DNA of 64,000 nt, taken from the NCBI GenBank assembly GCA_029582155.1, contig CM055898.1, positions 25,459,339 to 25,523,338 of the forward strand, read 5' to 3'. Both the position numbers and the translations under genes were made by a program. Below, in pieces: positions 1-12,535 of this stretch. A model generated the notes under the pieces. The model was not told the origin of the DNA and searched no databases. It was given only the letters and a program-made list of their open reading frames with translations. Position 1 is the first letter of the stretch, and each line of letters opens with the position of its first letter. The DNA is from Panopea generosa (lineage: Eukaryota; Mollusca; Bivalvia; Adapedonta; Hiatellidae).

Positions 1-420
1 ATAGATAAGTGACTGGTTATAGTTTTTACTATCTAGTTGTATAATCACAACTGAAAAGTGATTATTTGTCTGGCTGTATAAATACAATAAAGAAGTGACT
101 GGTTATATAACTTATAAATATAATTGAGAAGTGACTGGTTATCTAACTGTATACTTACAATAGGGAAATGACTGGTTATTTGACTAAAAAAATTACAATA
201 GAGAAGTTTCTTGTTCTGTAACTGTAAAAATACAATAGAGAAGTGACTGGTTATCTAACTGTATAAATACATACATGTAAGAGAAGTGATTGAATATCTA
301 ACTGTATAACTCGCCAAAGTGACTAGTTCAAAGGATGAGGGAAACTAAAACTTATACATGAATACACATCTAACTGTATAAATACAACAGTTAAGTAACT
401 GGTTTTTTTTAATTGTCTAA
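1..420. repeat. Degenerate ~37-bp tandem repeat, cut by the window edge
   Basis: The motif AAGTGACTGGTTATCTAACT recurs in diverged form at about 7, 54, 94, 131, 167, 204, 240 and 280, so the period is about 37 bp with some longer spacings. Copies end with variants of TGTATAAATACAATAG. The array enters the window already under way, so its true left end is unknown. Copies become unrecognisable after about 410. No coding potential is visible. Confidence 0.75.
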
Positions 421-1019
421 CAATAACTCTGAAATACCAGTAAAGTTTAAACTCATTTAAAAATGGTTGGGCAACTCCTCTTTGGTAAGACTTCAGTTAC
501 GTGGCCATGTCATTATTTTATAGCTTTTAAAGTACATAACAGTTAGCGTTATAGGGCATAAAGTTAAGTTGAACATTTTGTTTTGGCTCTTGTGCTATTT
601 GCCATTTTTTTTTATGCATAGCATCATCAATACAGAACAGGTTACATGTGGCATGATCCAGTATTATCGGCAGAGGAAGATCTCAGAATAAATTGAGTAG
701 AACCATCATCCTTTGGTCTGCAAGTAACTGGCACACTTTCTCAAATGAAGATTTTGTACTGGGCTGGGCTCAAATCAATGATTTTGTTCAGTAATGAAGG
801 GTCCATGGTCGTGAGTTGACAATGTGTTAGACCACTCTGTCATGCCACTCTGCCATGGAGGAATGCACTGTATCATTCTTATACATGAAGTATATTATAT
901 ATTATGTTTTATGATATAATCTTTAATTATCTGTAAGCTAATTTTTTTTCTTTTTTTAACAGGGTGTTCAAGACACTTATGGATGATAAGCTGTTACATT
1001 ATCTGGGATAAATGATACT
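421..1019. other. Non-repetitive stretch without a supportable gene
   Basis: This stretch is less AT-rich and less repetitive than its surroundings, but contains no ORF of useful length. The only gene-like signal is a pyrimidine tract followed by AACAG ending at about 960. It is followed by a short open frame (about 962-1009, then TAA) reading VFKTLMDDKLLHYLG. That could be a terminal exon or chance, and is treated as a finding rather than a gene call. Confidence 0.5.
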
Positions 1020-1640
1020 TCACCAAGGTATCAGTCAGTGCGAAATGTTAGTCTACTGAAGACAAAATACTGGACAATATCAACATTGTATGGAATCAAC
1101 AGTATATGAGATCACCATTGGAAAGATCAAAATTGTATGAAATCAGCATTGTATGAGATCAATATTATATGACCACAATGGTGCATAAGATCAACATAAT
1201 ACAACAACAATATTGTATGAGATCAACATTATATGAAATCAGTATTGTATGAGATCAATATTGTATGAGATCTATATTGAATGAGATAAACATTGTATGA
1301 GATCAACAATGTATGAGATCAATATTGAATGAGATAAACATTGAATAAGATCAACACTATATGACAACAGCATTGTATGAGATCAACATTGAAGGAGATC
1401 AACATTATATGACACCAATGTTGTATGAGATCAACATAAACAACAACATCATTGTATGACATCAGCATAAACAACAACAGCATTGTATGACATCAGCATA
1501 AACAACAGTAGCATTGTATGAAATCAACATAAACAACAACAGCATTGTATGGGATCAACATAAAAAACAACAGCATTCAACTTTATGTGATAAAAGCATT
1601 GTATGGGCATAACATTATATGAGATTTACATTGAAAACGT
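1020..1640. repeat. Irregular ATGAGATCAACATT tandem repeat
   Basis: Variants of GTATGAGATCAACATT recur roughly every 18-20 bp. From about 1430 they alternate with AACAACAGCATTGTATGACA to give an approximately 30-36-bp unit. Spacing is uneven, so this is an old or frequently rearranged minisatellite. It has no credible coding frame. Confidence 0.7.
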
Positions 1641-1704
1641 GAAAGATAAGTAAAAAATGTTAATTCGGTTAAAGACTGAAAATGGACGTTGCAAGAGCTC
1701 TGTG

Positions 1705-1875
1705 AATGAACACATACATATACATAAATACATACATATACAAACAGATACAAAAACATACACATACATACACACACACACATACACATACATACACTCA
1801 CATACACATAAACATAAACATACACAAACATACAAACAAACATACACACAAACATACACATATATGAAAAGAACA
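1705..1875. repeat. CATACA-type microsatellite
   Basis: A run of ACATACATATACATAAATAC-like hexamer and tetramer units (CATA/CACA/AACA mixtures). Long apparent ORFs on both strands here are low-complexity artefacts, with Thr/His/Tyr on one strand and Val/Cys/Tyr on the other. Confidence 0.85.
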
Positions 1876-1909
1876 TTACTGTTCTTATAGCTATTGTTTT
1901 GATTACATG

Positions 1910-2110
1910 TATTTGAAAAGAAAAAAAGCTCTAAAAATAGACTTAAAAAAAAAAAGAAGAAAAAAAAAGCTCTAAAAAATGATTGAAAGAGCATAAAGAA
2001 TAAAACATTAAGTTAAAATAATAATTGAAAGAGCATAAAAAAGAAAAAGCTCTAAAAATAATTGAAAAAAGAAAAAAAAAAGAAAAAAAAAAGAAATTAA
2101 CAGAGCACAA
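1910..2110. repeat. A-rich low-complexity tract with GAAAAAGCTCTAAAAAT units
   Basis: Poly-A runs are broken by repeated AAAAGCTCTAAAAAT and ATTGAAAGAGCATAAA blocks about 40-60 bp apart. It looks like a short decayed minisatellite fused with A-tracts. The Lys-rich ORF across it is compositional. Confidence 0.65.
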
Positions 2111-3344
2111 AAAATCATATGTAGTACTAATGGCCTTACTGGGCTACTTGTTAAATGTATGTTATTGTATAAAAATGGTCTATGAAATTCTGGGACGACC
2201 CTCAAATTATTGATAAAATAACTCTTCAACTGCAATTCCCAAAACTTGAATTATTTTCAAATATATTTCATTATAAATCTCTCTATATATGAATTTATAT
2301 ATATATTCTTTTTAAAGTAATAATCAAGTCATTTATTTTTTGATACTAGGGTTTTTTCTAGTAAAATGATTTTAAAGTTTGTATTTTCTGCTATTCTCTG
2401 GAGTTAAAATAAAGTTTCTGATTTTGAGGTAATTAAGGTGGTATTAAGTTAATTACCAATGAAGGTCCGTTAAACATCACATAATCAGTTATTTTCATTC
2501 CAGTTTAAGAAATTCACAATTTGTAGACAATGAACAAACAATTATTGTATCACTATGGTAATCAGATGGTTACAAGTTACACTTGTAATATTCTTTTATT
2601 TTGCATCCATATATTTTATGAAGAGGACAATTATAACTTGGATCTGTGTATTTTGTTACCATAACAATATCTGCATTTTTTAGTTTAATGAATGAAATTC
2701 ATTAGTTATAATTGTTTTTTTACATATTATGTATTCATTAAAGGAAGTGGAGAAAAATGTAATAAATGACATAAAAAATAAAATTATTTTTAAAATGGAT
2801 AAAAAGCATTTCATTATCATAAATAAATAATATTCAAATAGATTGGTATGGCAAATCCACCAAAACGTGACAAAAGCAATATTTTAATTGGAGTGGTAAA
2901 CTTGAAATGAAATCCTCATTCTAAAAATAGACAGCACTGAAATACTGCTTGATGACCTTCTCATCATCATTAGGACTCTTTCTGAGGATGAAAATTCCTT
3001 GTAAGTCTATTATTTTGGCATGTTTAGATATAAATCCTTATGACAATACAAGGTCAATGGGTAATTATATTGTGGGAGAGGGGGATGTTTTTTGTCAATT
3101 TTAAAATTTTGAATTTCTTGGAATACTTCTTTTCTTGCTGAGAAATCGATGGATTAAATGAAACCAAAATATCTTAGTTAAGACTTAAAAATCTATAACA
3201 ATTAAAACGTCTTTAAAATTAAGTAAAGATGAACTCAGAGAGACTTGTCATCAGTCATTTGGGTCTTTTCATGTTTTTGTCTCAAATTGTTACCTCTATC
3301 TGGAACCCTACATACATACTGGTACAGAATATCCTGATTTCATG
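2111..3344. other. AT-rich stretch without a supportable gene
   Basis: No repeat family or long ORF was recognised. One segment (about 2931-3000) is an open frame reading DSTEILLDDLLIII and then RTLSEDENSL. It ends exactly at a consensus-like 5' splice site (TT|GTAAGT) and is preceded by an AG. The acceptor lacks a pyrimidine tract, so it is not called as an exon. Confidence 0.5.
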
Positions 3345-6300
3345 ATAAATTTCCCTTGAAGCTACCTTGATACGTTTCTCTTAAAGCTATCATTATACAT
3401 TTCCCTTGAAGCTACCTTGATATCTTTCTCTTAAAGCTACCTTGATACATTTCCTCTGAAGCTTCTTCGATACTTTTCCCTTGAATCTACTTTGATACTT
3501 TTCCCTTGATGCTACCTTGATACATTTTCCTTCAAGCTACTTCAATACATTTCCCTTGAAGCTACTTTGATACTTTTCCCTTGAATCTACTTTGATACTT
3601 TTCCCTTGATGCTACTTCGATATGTTTCCCTTGAAGCTACTTTGATACTTTTCCCTTAAATCTACTTTGATACTTTTCCCTTGATGCTACTTCGATACAT
3701 TTCCCTTGAAGCTACTTTGATACTTTTCCCTTGATGCTACCTTGATACATTTCCCTTGAAGCTACATTTATACATATCTCTTGAAGCTACCTTGATACAT
3801 TTCCTCTGAAGCTACCTTGATACATTTCCCTTGAATCTACTTTGATATTTTTCCCTTGATGCTACCTTGATACATTTCCCTTGAAGCTACTTCGATACAT
3901 TTCCCTTGAAGCTACTTTGATACATTTCCCTTGAAGCTACTTTGATACTTTTCCCTTGAAGCTACTTCCATACATTTCCCTTGAAGCTACTTTGATACTT
4001 TTCCCTTGATGCTACTTCGATACATTGCCCTTGAAGCTACTTTGATACTTTTCCCTTGAATCTACTTTGATACTTTTCCCTTGATGCTACTTTGATACTT
4101 TTCCCTTGAAGCTACTTTGATACTTTTCTCTTGAATCTACTTTGATACTTTTCCCTTGATGCTACTTCGATACATTTCCCTTGAAGCTACTTTGATACTT
4201 TTCCCTCGAAGCTACTTCGATACATTTCACTTGAAGCTACATTGATATATTTCCCTTGAAGCTACTTTGATACTTTTCCCTTGATGCTACCTTGATACAT
4301 TTCCCTTGAAGCTACATTTATACATATCTCTTGAAGCTACCTTGATACATTTCCTCTGAAGCTACCTTGATACATTTCACTTGATTCTACTTTGATACTT
4401 TTCCCTTGATGCTACCTTGATACATTTCCCTTGAAACTACTTTGATACATTTCCTTTAAAGCTACTTTGATACTTTTCCCTTGATGCTACCTTGATACAT
4501 TTCCCTTGAAGCTACCTTGAAACATTTCATTTGAAGCTACCTTGAAACATTTCCCTTGAATCTACTTTGATACTTTTCCCTTGATGCTACCTTGATACGT
4601 TTCCCTTGAAGCTACCTTGAAACATTTCCTTTGAAGCTACCTTGAAACATTTCCCTTGAATCTACTTTGGTACTTTTCCCTTGAAGCTACCTTGAAACAT
4701 TTCCTTTGAAGCTACCTTGAAACATTTCCCTTGAATCTACTTTGATACTTTTCCCTTGATGTACTTTGATATATTTCCCTTGAAGCTACATTGATACATT
4801 TCCCTTGAAGCTACTTTGATACTTTTCCCTTGATGCTACCTTGATACATTTCCCTTGAAGCTACATTTAAACATATCTCTTGAAGCTACCTTGATACATT
4901 TCCTTTGAAGCTACCTTGAAACATTTCCCTTGAATCTACTTTGATACTTTTCCCTTGATGCTACCTTGATACATTTCCCTTGAAGCTACTTCGATACATT
5001 TCTTTTGAGGCTACCTTGATACATTTCCCTTGAAGCTACTTCGATACATTTCCCTTGAGGCTACCTTGATACATTTCCCTTGAGGCTACCTTGATACATT
5101 TCCCTTGAAGCTACTTCAATACATTTCCCTTGAGGCTACCTTGATACATTTCCCTTGAGGCTACCTTGATACATTTCCCTTGAGGCTACCTTTATACATT
5201 TCCCTTGAGGCTACCTTGATACATTTTTACTGAGGCTACCTTGATACATTTTACTTGCATTTCCCTTGAAGCTACTTCAATACATTTCCCTTGAGGCTAC
5301 CTTGATACATTTCCACTGAGGCTTCCTAAATACATTTCCATTGAAGCTACCTTTATACATTTCTCTTGGTGCTATCTTAATACATTTCCCTTAAAGATAC
5401 CACGATACATTTCCCTTATTGCTATCTTGATACATTTTCCTTGTAGCTACCTTGATATATTTCCCTTGAAGCTATATTGATTCATTTCCACTGAGGCTTC
5501 TCTGATACATTTCCCTTGAAGCTACCTTGATATATTTGCATTGGAGTTATCCTGATACATTTCCCTTAAAGCTACCTTAATACATCTACAACGATGCTAC
5601 TTTGATACATTTCAATTGATGCTACCTTAATACATTAACCTTGAAGCTACTTTGATTCCTGTGAAGTTACCTTGATACATTTCTCTTGATGCTACCTCAA
5701 TACATATTCCTTGATGCTACCATAATACATTTCCATTGAGGCTACCATGATACATTTTCCTTGAAGTTACCTTGATACATTTCCCTTGAAGCTACCTTGA
5801 TACATTTACAATGATGCTACCTTGATACATTTCCCTTGAGGCTACCTTGATACATTTCCATCGATGCTACCTTGATACATATCAATAGAAGCTACCTTGA
5901 TACATAGCCATTGATACTGACTTGAAAAATTTCCACTCAGGCTAACATGATACATTTCCCTTGATGCTACTTTGATACATTTACCTTGAAGCTACCTTGA
6001 TACATTTCCTGTGAAACTACTTTGATAAATTTCCCTGGCTGCTACCTTGATACATTTCCCTTCATGCTACATTGATACATTTCCCTTCATGCTACCTTGA
6101 TACATTTCCCTTGAAGCAACATTGATACATTTCTACTGAGGCTACCTTGATACATTTTCCTTGATGCTACAATGATACATTTCCCTTGAATATACCTTGA
6201 TACATTTCCCATAAAGCTACCTTGATACATTTCCCTTGATGCTACCTTGATACATTTCCCTTGAAGCTACCTTGATACATTTCCTTTAATGCTACCTTGA

Positions 6301-6458
6301 TACATTTACCTTAATGCTACCTTGATATATTTCAATTGAAGCTACCTTGATACATTTCCCTTGAAATTATCTTGATACGTTTCCCTTGATGCTTCTTTGA
6401 TACATTTGCCTTTAAGCTACCTTGATACATTTCCCTTGAAACTACCTTGATACATTTG
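3345..6458. repeat. 25-bp satellite array, about 124 copies
   Basis: The unit contains TTGATACATTTCCCTTGAAG followed by CTACC, repeating every 25 bp with little length variation. Two main variants alternate: GCTACCTTGATACATTT and TCTACTTTGATACTTTT. A marker variant, GCTACATTTATACATATCTC, recurs at 3761, 4311 and (with one change) 4860. This shows a higher-order unit of about 550 bp (22 monomers) in the first half. The second half (after about 5,250) is more diverged and lacks that order. 25 is not a multiple of 3, so no long frame is maintained. Function unknown; probably satellite DNA. Confidence 0.93.
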
Positions 6459-6639
6459 TCTAACATTTGAATAAAACAGCAGAAATGATCACTACAGTCA
6501 GACGATGTGTCAGGTTGACATAGGTTCAAAATTTGGTGTCCGCTCCATGTTGTACATGCCAAAAATGTTCACCATAATGAGTCAATATTTTATCTCAGAT
6601 CTGTATTTGCGGGCTTGACATTGTAGCATTTAGCCTTTA
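6459..6639. other. Single-copy spacer between two satellites
   Basis: About 180 bp of non-repetitive sequence between the last 25-bp monomer and the first recognisable 51-bp monomer. It is comparatively GC-rich around 6,490-6,560. No gene was recognised. Confidence 0.6.
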
Positions 6640-7770
6640 GAAGAGCATACTAGATCTCATCTAGCATTGACAGAATATCATAGTAGATTCCATTGTTTAA
6701 GGTGTCTTTCTGCCAAGCAATGAGAGAAAAGCATACTAGATATCATTATTAAAGGTGTCGCCATCTAACATTGATAAAAGAGCATACAAGATATCATTAT
6801 TTAAAGTGTATCCATCTAACAATGAGAGAAGAGCATACTAGATATCATTGTTAAAGGTGTATCCATCTAACATTGAGATAAGAGCATACTATATATCATC
6901 ATAAAAGGTGTCTCCATCTAACATTGATAAAAGAGCATACAAGATATCATTATTAAAGGTGTATCCATCTAACATTGAGCGAGGAGCATACTAGATATCA
7001 TTATTAAAGGTGTATCCATCTAACATTGAGATAAGAGCATACAAGATATCATTATTAAAGGTGTATCCATCTAACATTGAGAAAAGAGCATAACAGATTT
7101 CATTGTTTAAGGTGTATCTATCTTACATTAAGATAAGAGCATACAAGATATCATTATTAAAGGTGTCTCCATCTAACATTGACAAAAGAGCATACAAGAT
7201 ATCATTATTAAAGGTGTATCCATCTAACATTGGTAAAAGAGCATACAAAATATCATTATTAAAGGTGTATCCATCTATCATTGAGATAAGAGCATACTAG
7301 ATATCATTATTAAAGGTGTATCCATCTATCATTGAGATAAGAGCATACTAGATATCATTATTAAAGGTGTCTCCATCTAACATTGATAAAAGAGCATACA
7401 AAATATCATTATTAAAGGTGTATCCATCAAACATTGAGAGAAGAGCATACACGATATCATTGTTAAAGGTGTATCCATCTAACATTGAGATAAGAGCATA
7501 TTAGATATCATTATTAAAGGTGTCTCCATCTAACAGAAATAAAAGAGCATACAAGATATCATTATTAAAGGTGTATCCATCTAACATTGAGAGAAGAGCA
7601 TACTAGATATCATTGTTAAAGGTGTATCCATCCTACATTGAGATAAGAGCATACTAGATATCATTATCAAAGGTGTCTTCATCTAACATTAAGATAAGAG
7701 CATATAAGATATCCTTATTAAAGATGTTTTCATATAACATTGAGATAAGAGCATACTAGATTTTAATATT
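6640..7770. repeat. 51-bp satellite block (type A)
   Basis: The unit reads GAGCATACTAGATATCATTA, then TTAAAGGTGTATCCATCTAA, then CATTGAGATAA, totalling 51 bp. Because 51 is a multiple of 3, one copy run (7103-7300) stays open in frame and encodes a 17-residue repeat (RAYKISLLKVYPSNIGK-like). Most other copies contain TAG stops, for example in CATACTAG, so a protein product is unlikely. The block passes rather abruptly into the related 53-bp form near 7,770. Confidence 0.92.
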
Positions 7771-10700
7771 TAAGATTAAATCATTTAGCACTGACAGAAG
7801 AGAATACTAGGTTCTGTGATTTAAGGTGTCTTTCCATCTAGCAATGAGAACAAAGTATACTTGATTTCATTGTTTAAGCTGTCTTTCCATCTAGCATTGG
7901 CAGAAGAGCATACTATGTTTCATTAGTTAAGCTGTCTCCATCTTGCATTGGCAGAAGAGCATACTAGGTTTCATTGTTTAAGCTGTCTCTCCATCTAGTA
8001 TTGACAGAAGAGCATACTAGGTTCGTTGTTTAAGCTGTCTTTCCATCTAGCATTGACAGAAGAGCATACTAGGTTTCATTGTTTAAGCTGTCTCTCCATC
8101 TAGCATTGGCAGAAGAGCATACTAGGTTTCATTGTTTAAGCTGTCTTTCCATCTTGCATTGACAGAAGTGCATACTAGGTTTCATTGTTTAAGCTGTCTC
8201 TCCATCTAGTATTGACAGAAGAGCATACTAGGTTTCATTGTTTAAGCTGTCTCTCCATCTAGTATTGACAGAAGAGCGTACTAGGTTTCATTGTTTAAGC
8301 TGTCTTTCCATCTAGTATTGACAGAAGAGCATACTAGGTTTCATTGTTTAAGTTGTCTCCATCTAGTATTGACAGAAGAGCATACTTGATTTCATTGTTT
8401 AAGTTGTCTTTCCATCTAGCATTGACAGAAAAACATACTAGGTTTCATTGTTTAAGATGTCTCTCCATCTAGCATTGGCAGAAGAGCATACTAGGTTTCA
8501 TTATTTAAGCTGTCTTTCCATTTAGTATTGAGAGAAGAGCATACTAGGTTTCATTGTTTAAGCTGTCTTTGCATCTAGTATTGACAGAAGAGCATGCTAG
8601 GTTTCATTGTTTAAGCTGTCTCTCCATCTAGCATTGGCAGACTAGCATACTAGGTTTCATTGTTTAAGCTGTCTCTCCATCTATCATTGGCAGAAGAGCA
8701 TACTAGTTTTCATTGTTTAATCTGTCTCTCCATCTAGTATTGACAGAAGAGCATACTATATATCATTGTTTAAGCTGTCTTTCTATCTAGTATTGACAGA
8801 AGAGCATACTAGGTTCATTGTTTAAGCTGTCTTTCCATCTAGCATTGACAGAAAAGCATACTTGATTTCATTGTTTAAGCTGTCTCTCCATCTAGTATTG
8901 ACATCAGAGCATACTAGGTTTCATTGTTTAAGTGTCTCTCCATCTAGTATTGACAGAAGAGCATACTATATATCATTGTTTAAGCTGTCTTTCTATCTAG
9001 TATTGACAGAAGAGCATACTAGGTTCATTGTTTAAGCTGTCTTTCCATCTAGCATTGACAGAAAAGCATACTTGATTTCATTGTTTAAGCTGTCTCTCCA
9101 TCTAGTATTGACATCAGAGCATACTAGGTTTCATTGTTTAAGTGTCTCTCCATCTAGTATTGACAGAAGAGCATACTAGGTTTCATTGTTTAAGCTGTCT
9201 CTCCATCTAGTATTGACAGAAGAGCATACTAGTTTTCATTGTTTAAGCTGTCTCTCCATCTAGTATTGACAGAAGAGCATACTAGGTTTCATTGTGTAAG
9301 TTGTCTCCATCTAGTATTGACAGAAGAGCATACTTGATTTCATTGTTTAAGCTGTCTTACCATCTAGCATTGACAGAAAAGCATACTAGGTTTCATTGTT
9401 TAAGCTGTCTCTCCATCTAGCATTGGCAGAAGAGCATACTAGGTTTCATTGTTTAAGCTGTCTTTCCATCTAGTATTGACAGAAAAGCATGCTAGGTTTC
9501 ATTGTTTAAGCTGTCTCTCCATCTAGCATTGGCAGACGAGCATACTAGGTTTCATTGTTTAAGCTGTCTCTCCATCTATCATTGGCAGAAGAGCATACTA
9601 GTTTTCATTGTTTAAGCTGTCTTTCCATCTAGTATTGACAGAAGAGCATACTAGTTTTCATTGTTTAAGCTGTCTTTCCATCTAGTATTGGCAGAAGAGC
9701 ATACTAGTTTTCATTGTTTAAGCTGTCTTTCCATCTAGCATTGGCAGACGAGCATACTAGGTTTCATTGTTTAAGCTGTCTCTCCATCTATCATTGGCAG
9801 AAGAGCATACTAGGTTTCATTGTTTAAGCTGTCTCTCCATCTAGCATTGGCAGAAGAGCATACTTGTTTTCATTGTTTAAGCTGTCTCTCAATCTAGCAT
9901 TGACATAAGAGCATACAAGAGCATACTAGGTTTCATTGTTTAAGCTGTCTTTCCATCTAGCATTGGTAGAAGAGCTTACTAGGTTTCATTGTTTAAGCTG
10001 TCTTTCCATCTAGCATTGGCAGACAAGCATACTAGGTTTCATTGTTTAAGCTGTCTCTCCATCTAGCATTGGCAGATGAGCATACTAGGTTTCATTGTTT
10101 AAGCTGTCTTTCCATCTAGCATTGGCAGACGAGAATACTAGGTTTCATTGTTTAAGCTGTCTCTCCATCTAGCATTGGCAGAAGAGCATACTAGGTTTCA
10201 TTGTTTAAGCTGTCTCTCCATCTAGCGTTGACATAAGAGAATACAAGAGCATACTAGGTTTCATTGTTTAAGCTGTCTTTCCATCTAGCATTGGTAGACA
10301 AGCATACTAGGTTTCATTGTTTAAGCTGTCTCTCCATCTAGCATTGGCAGACGAGCATACTAGGTTTCATTGTTTAAGCTGTCTTTCCATCTAGCATTGG
10401 CAGAAGAGCATACTAGTTTTCATTGTTTAAGCTGTCTCTCCATCTAGCATTGGCAGACGAGCATACTAGGTTTCATTGTTTAAGCTGTCTCTCCATCTAG
10501 CATTGGCAGACGAGCATACTAGGTTTCATTGTTTAAGCTGTCTTTCCATCTTGCATTGACAGAAGAGCATACTTGTTTTCATTATTTAAGCTGTCTCTCC
10601 ATCTAGCATTGGCAGAAGAGCATACTAGTTTTCATTGTTTAAGCTGTCTCTCCATCTAGCATTGGCAGAAGAGCATACTAGGTTCCATTGTTTAAGCTGT

Positions 10701-12535
10701 CTCTCCATCTAGCATTGACAGAAGAGCATACTAGGTTTCATTGTTTAAGCTGTCTCTCCATCTATCATTGGCAGAAGAGCATACTAGTTTTCATTGTTTA
10801 AGCTGTCTTTCCATCTAGTATTGACAGAAGAGCATACTAGGTTTCATTGTTTAAGTTGTCTCCATCTAGTATTGACAGAAGAGCATACTTGATTTCATTG
10901 TTTAAGCTGTCTTTCCATCTAGCATTGACAGAAAAGCATACTAGGTTTCATTGTTTAAGCTGTCCCTCCATCTAGCATTGGCAGAAGAGCATACTAGGTT
11001 TCATTGTTTAAGCTGTCTTTCCATCTAGTATTGAGAGAAGAGCATACTAGGTTTCATTGTTTAAGCTGTCTTTGCATCTAGTATTGACAGAAGAGCATGC
11101 TAGGTTTCATTGTTTAAGCTGTCTCTCCATCTAGCATTGGCAGACGAGCATACTAGGTTTCATTGTTTAAGCTGTCTCTCCATCTATCATTGGCAGAAGA
11201 GCATACTAGTTTTCATTGTTTAAGCTGTCTCTCCATCTAGTATTGACAGAAGAGCATACTAGTTTTCATTGTTTAAGCTGTCTCTCCATCTATCATTGAC
11301 ATAAGAGCATACAAGAGCATACTAGGTTTCATTGTTGAAGCTGTCTCTCCATCTAGCATTGGTAGAAGAGCTTACTAGGTTTCATTGTTTAAGCTGTCTT
11401 TCCATCTAGCATTGGCAGATGAGCATACTTGATTTCATTGTTTAAGTTGTCTTTCCATCTAGCATTGGCAGACGAGCATACTAGGTTTCATTGTTTAAGC
11501 TGTCTTTCCATCTAGCATTGGCAGACGAGCATACTAGGTTTCATTGTTTAAGCTGTCTCTCCATCTAGCATTGGCAGAAGAGCATACTAGTTTTCATTGT
11601 TTAAGCTGTCTCTCCATCTAGCATTGACATAAGAGCATACAAGAGCATACTAGGTTTCATTGTTTAAGCTGTCTCTCCATCTAGCATTGGTAGAAGAGCA
11701 TACTAGATTTCATTGTTTAAGCTGTCTCTCCATCTATCATTGGCAGAAGAGCATACTAGTTTTCATTGTTTAAGCTGTCTCTCCATCTAGTATTGACAGA
11801 AGAGCATACTAGTTTTCATTGTTTAAGCTGTCTCTCCATCTATCATTGACATAAGAGCATACAAGAGCATACTAGGTTTCATTGTTTAAGCTGTCTCTCC
11901 ATCTAGCATTGGTAGAAGAGCTTACTAGGTTTCATTGTTTAAGCTGTCTTTCCATCTAGCATTGGCAGATGAGCATACTAGGTTTCATTGTTTAAGCTGT
12001 CTCTCCATCTAGCATTGGCAGACGAGCATACTAGGTTTCATTGTTTAAGCTGTCTTTCCATCTAGCATTGGCAGACGAGCATACTAGGTTTCATTGTTTA
12101 AGCTGTCTCTCCATCTAGCATTGGCAGAAGAGCATACTAGTTTTCATTGTTTAAGCTGTCTCTCCATCTAGCATTGACATAAGAGCATACAAGAGCATAC
12201 TAGGTTTCATTGTTTAAGCTGTCTCTCCATCTAGCATTGGTAGAAGAGCTTACTAGGTTTCATTGTTTAAGCTGTCTCTCAATCTAGCATTGGCAGATGA
12301 GCATACTAGGTTTCATTGTTTAAGCTGTCTCTCCATCCAGCATTGGCAGAGGAGCATACTAGATTTCATTGTTTAAGCTGTCTCTCCATCTAGCATTGGC
12401 AGAAGAGCATACTAGATTTCATTGTTTAAGCTGTCTTTCCATCTAGCATTGACATAAGAGCATACAAGAGCATACTAGGTTTCATTGTTTAAGCTGTCTT
12501 TCCATCTAGCATTGACACAATAGCAAATAAGATAC
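7771..12535. repeat. 53-bp satellite block (type B), about 90 copies
   Basis: The unit reads GAGCATACTAGGTTTCATTG, then TTTAAGCTGTCTCTCCATCT, then AGCATTGGCAGAA, giving 53 bp. It clearly shares ancestry with the 51-bp block (same GAGCATACTAG and CCATCTA anchors). Longer monomers carry a duplicated ATAAGAGCATACAAGAGCAT. Higher-order duplications are visible: a four-monomer unit with copies starting at 8,755 and 8,965 (210 bp apart), and a larger unit with copies at 11,281 and 11,831 (550 bp apart). The array is highly homogeneous in its middle. Confidence 0.93.

Noticed and set aside
1583..1994. Cys/Val/Tyr-rich and Thr/His/Tyr-rich ORFs on both strands
   Set aside because: They are translations of a CATACA/GTATGT microsatellite and A-rich tract in several frames, with no domain.
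3761..11831. Same 550-bp higher-order length in the 25-bp and 53-bp satellites
   Set aside because: The sequences are unrelated, and 22 x 25 and about ten 53-bp units can both reach 550 by chance. Two examples are not enough to infer a shared mechanism.
3345..12535. CRISPR-like array of repeats and spacers
   Set aside because: The units are contiguous tandem repeats with point variation throughout. There is no alternation of constant repeats with unique spacers.
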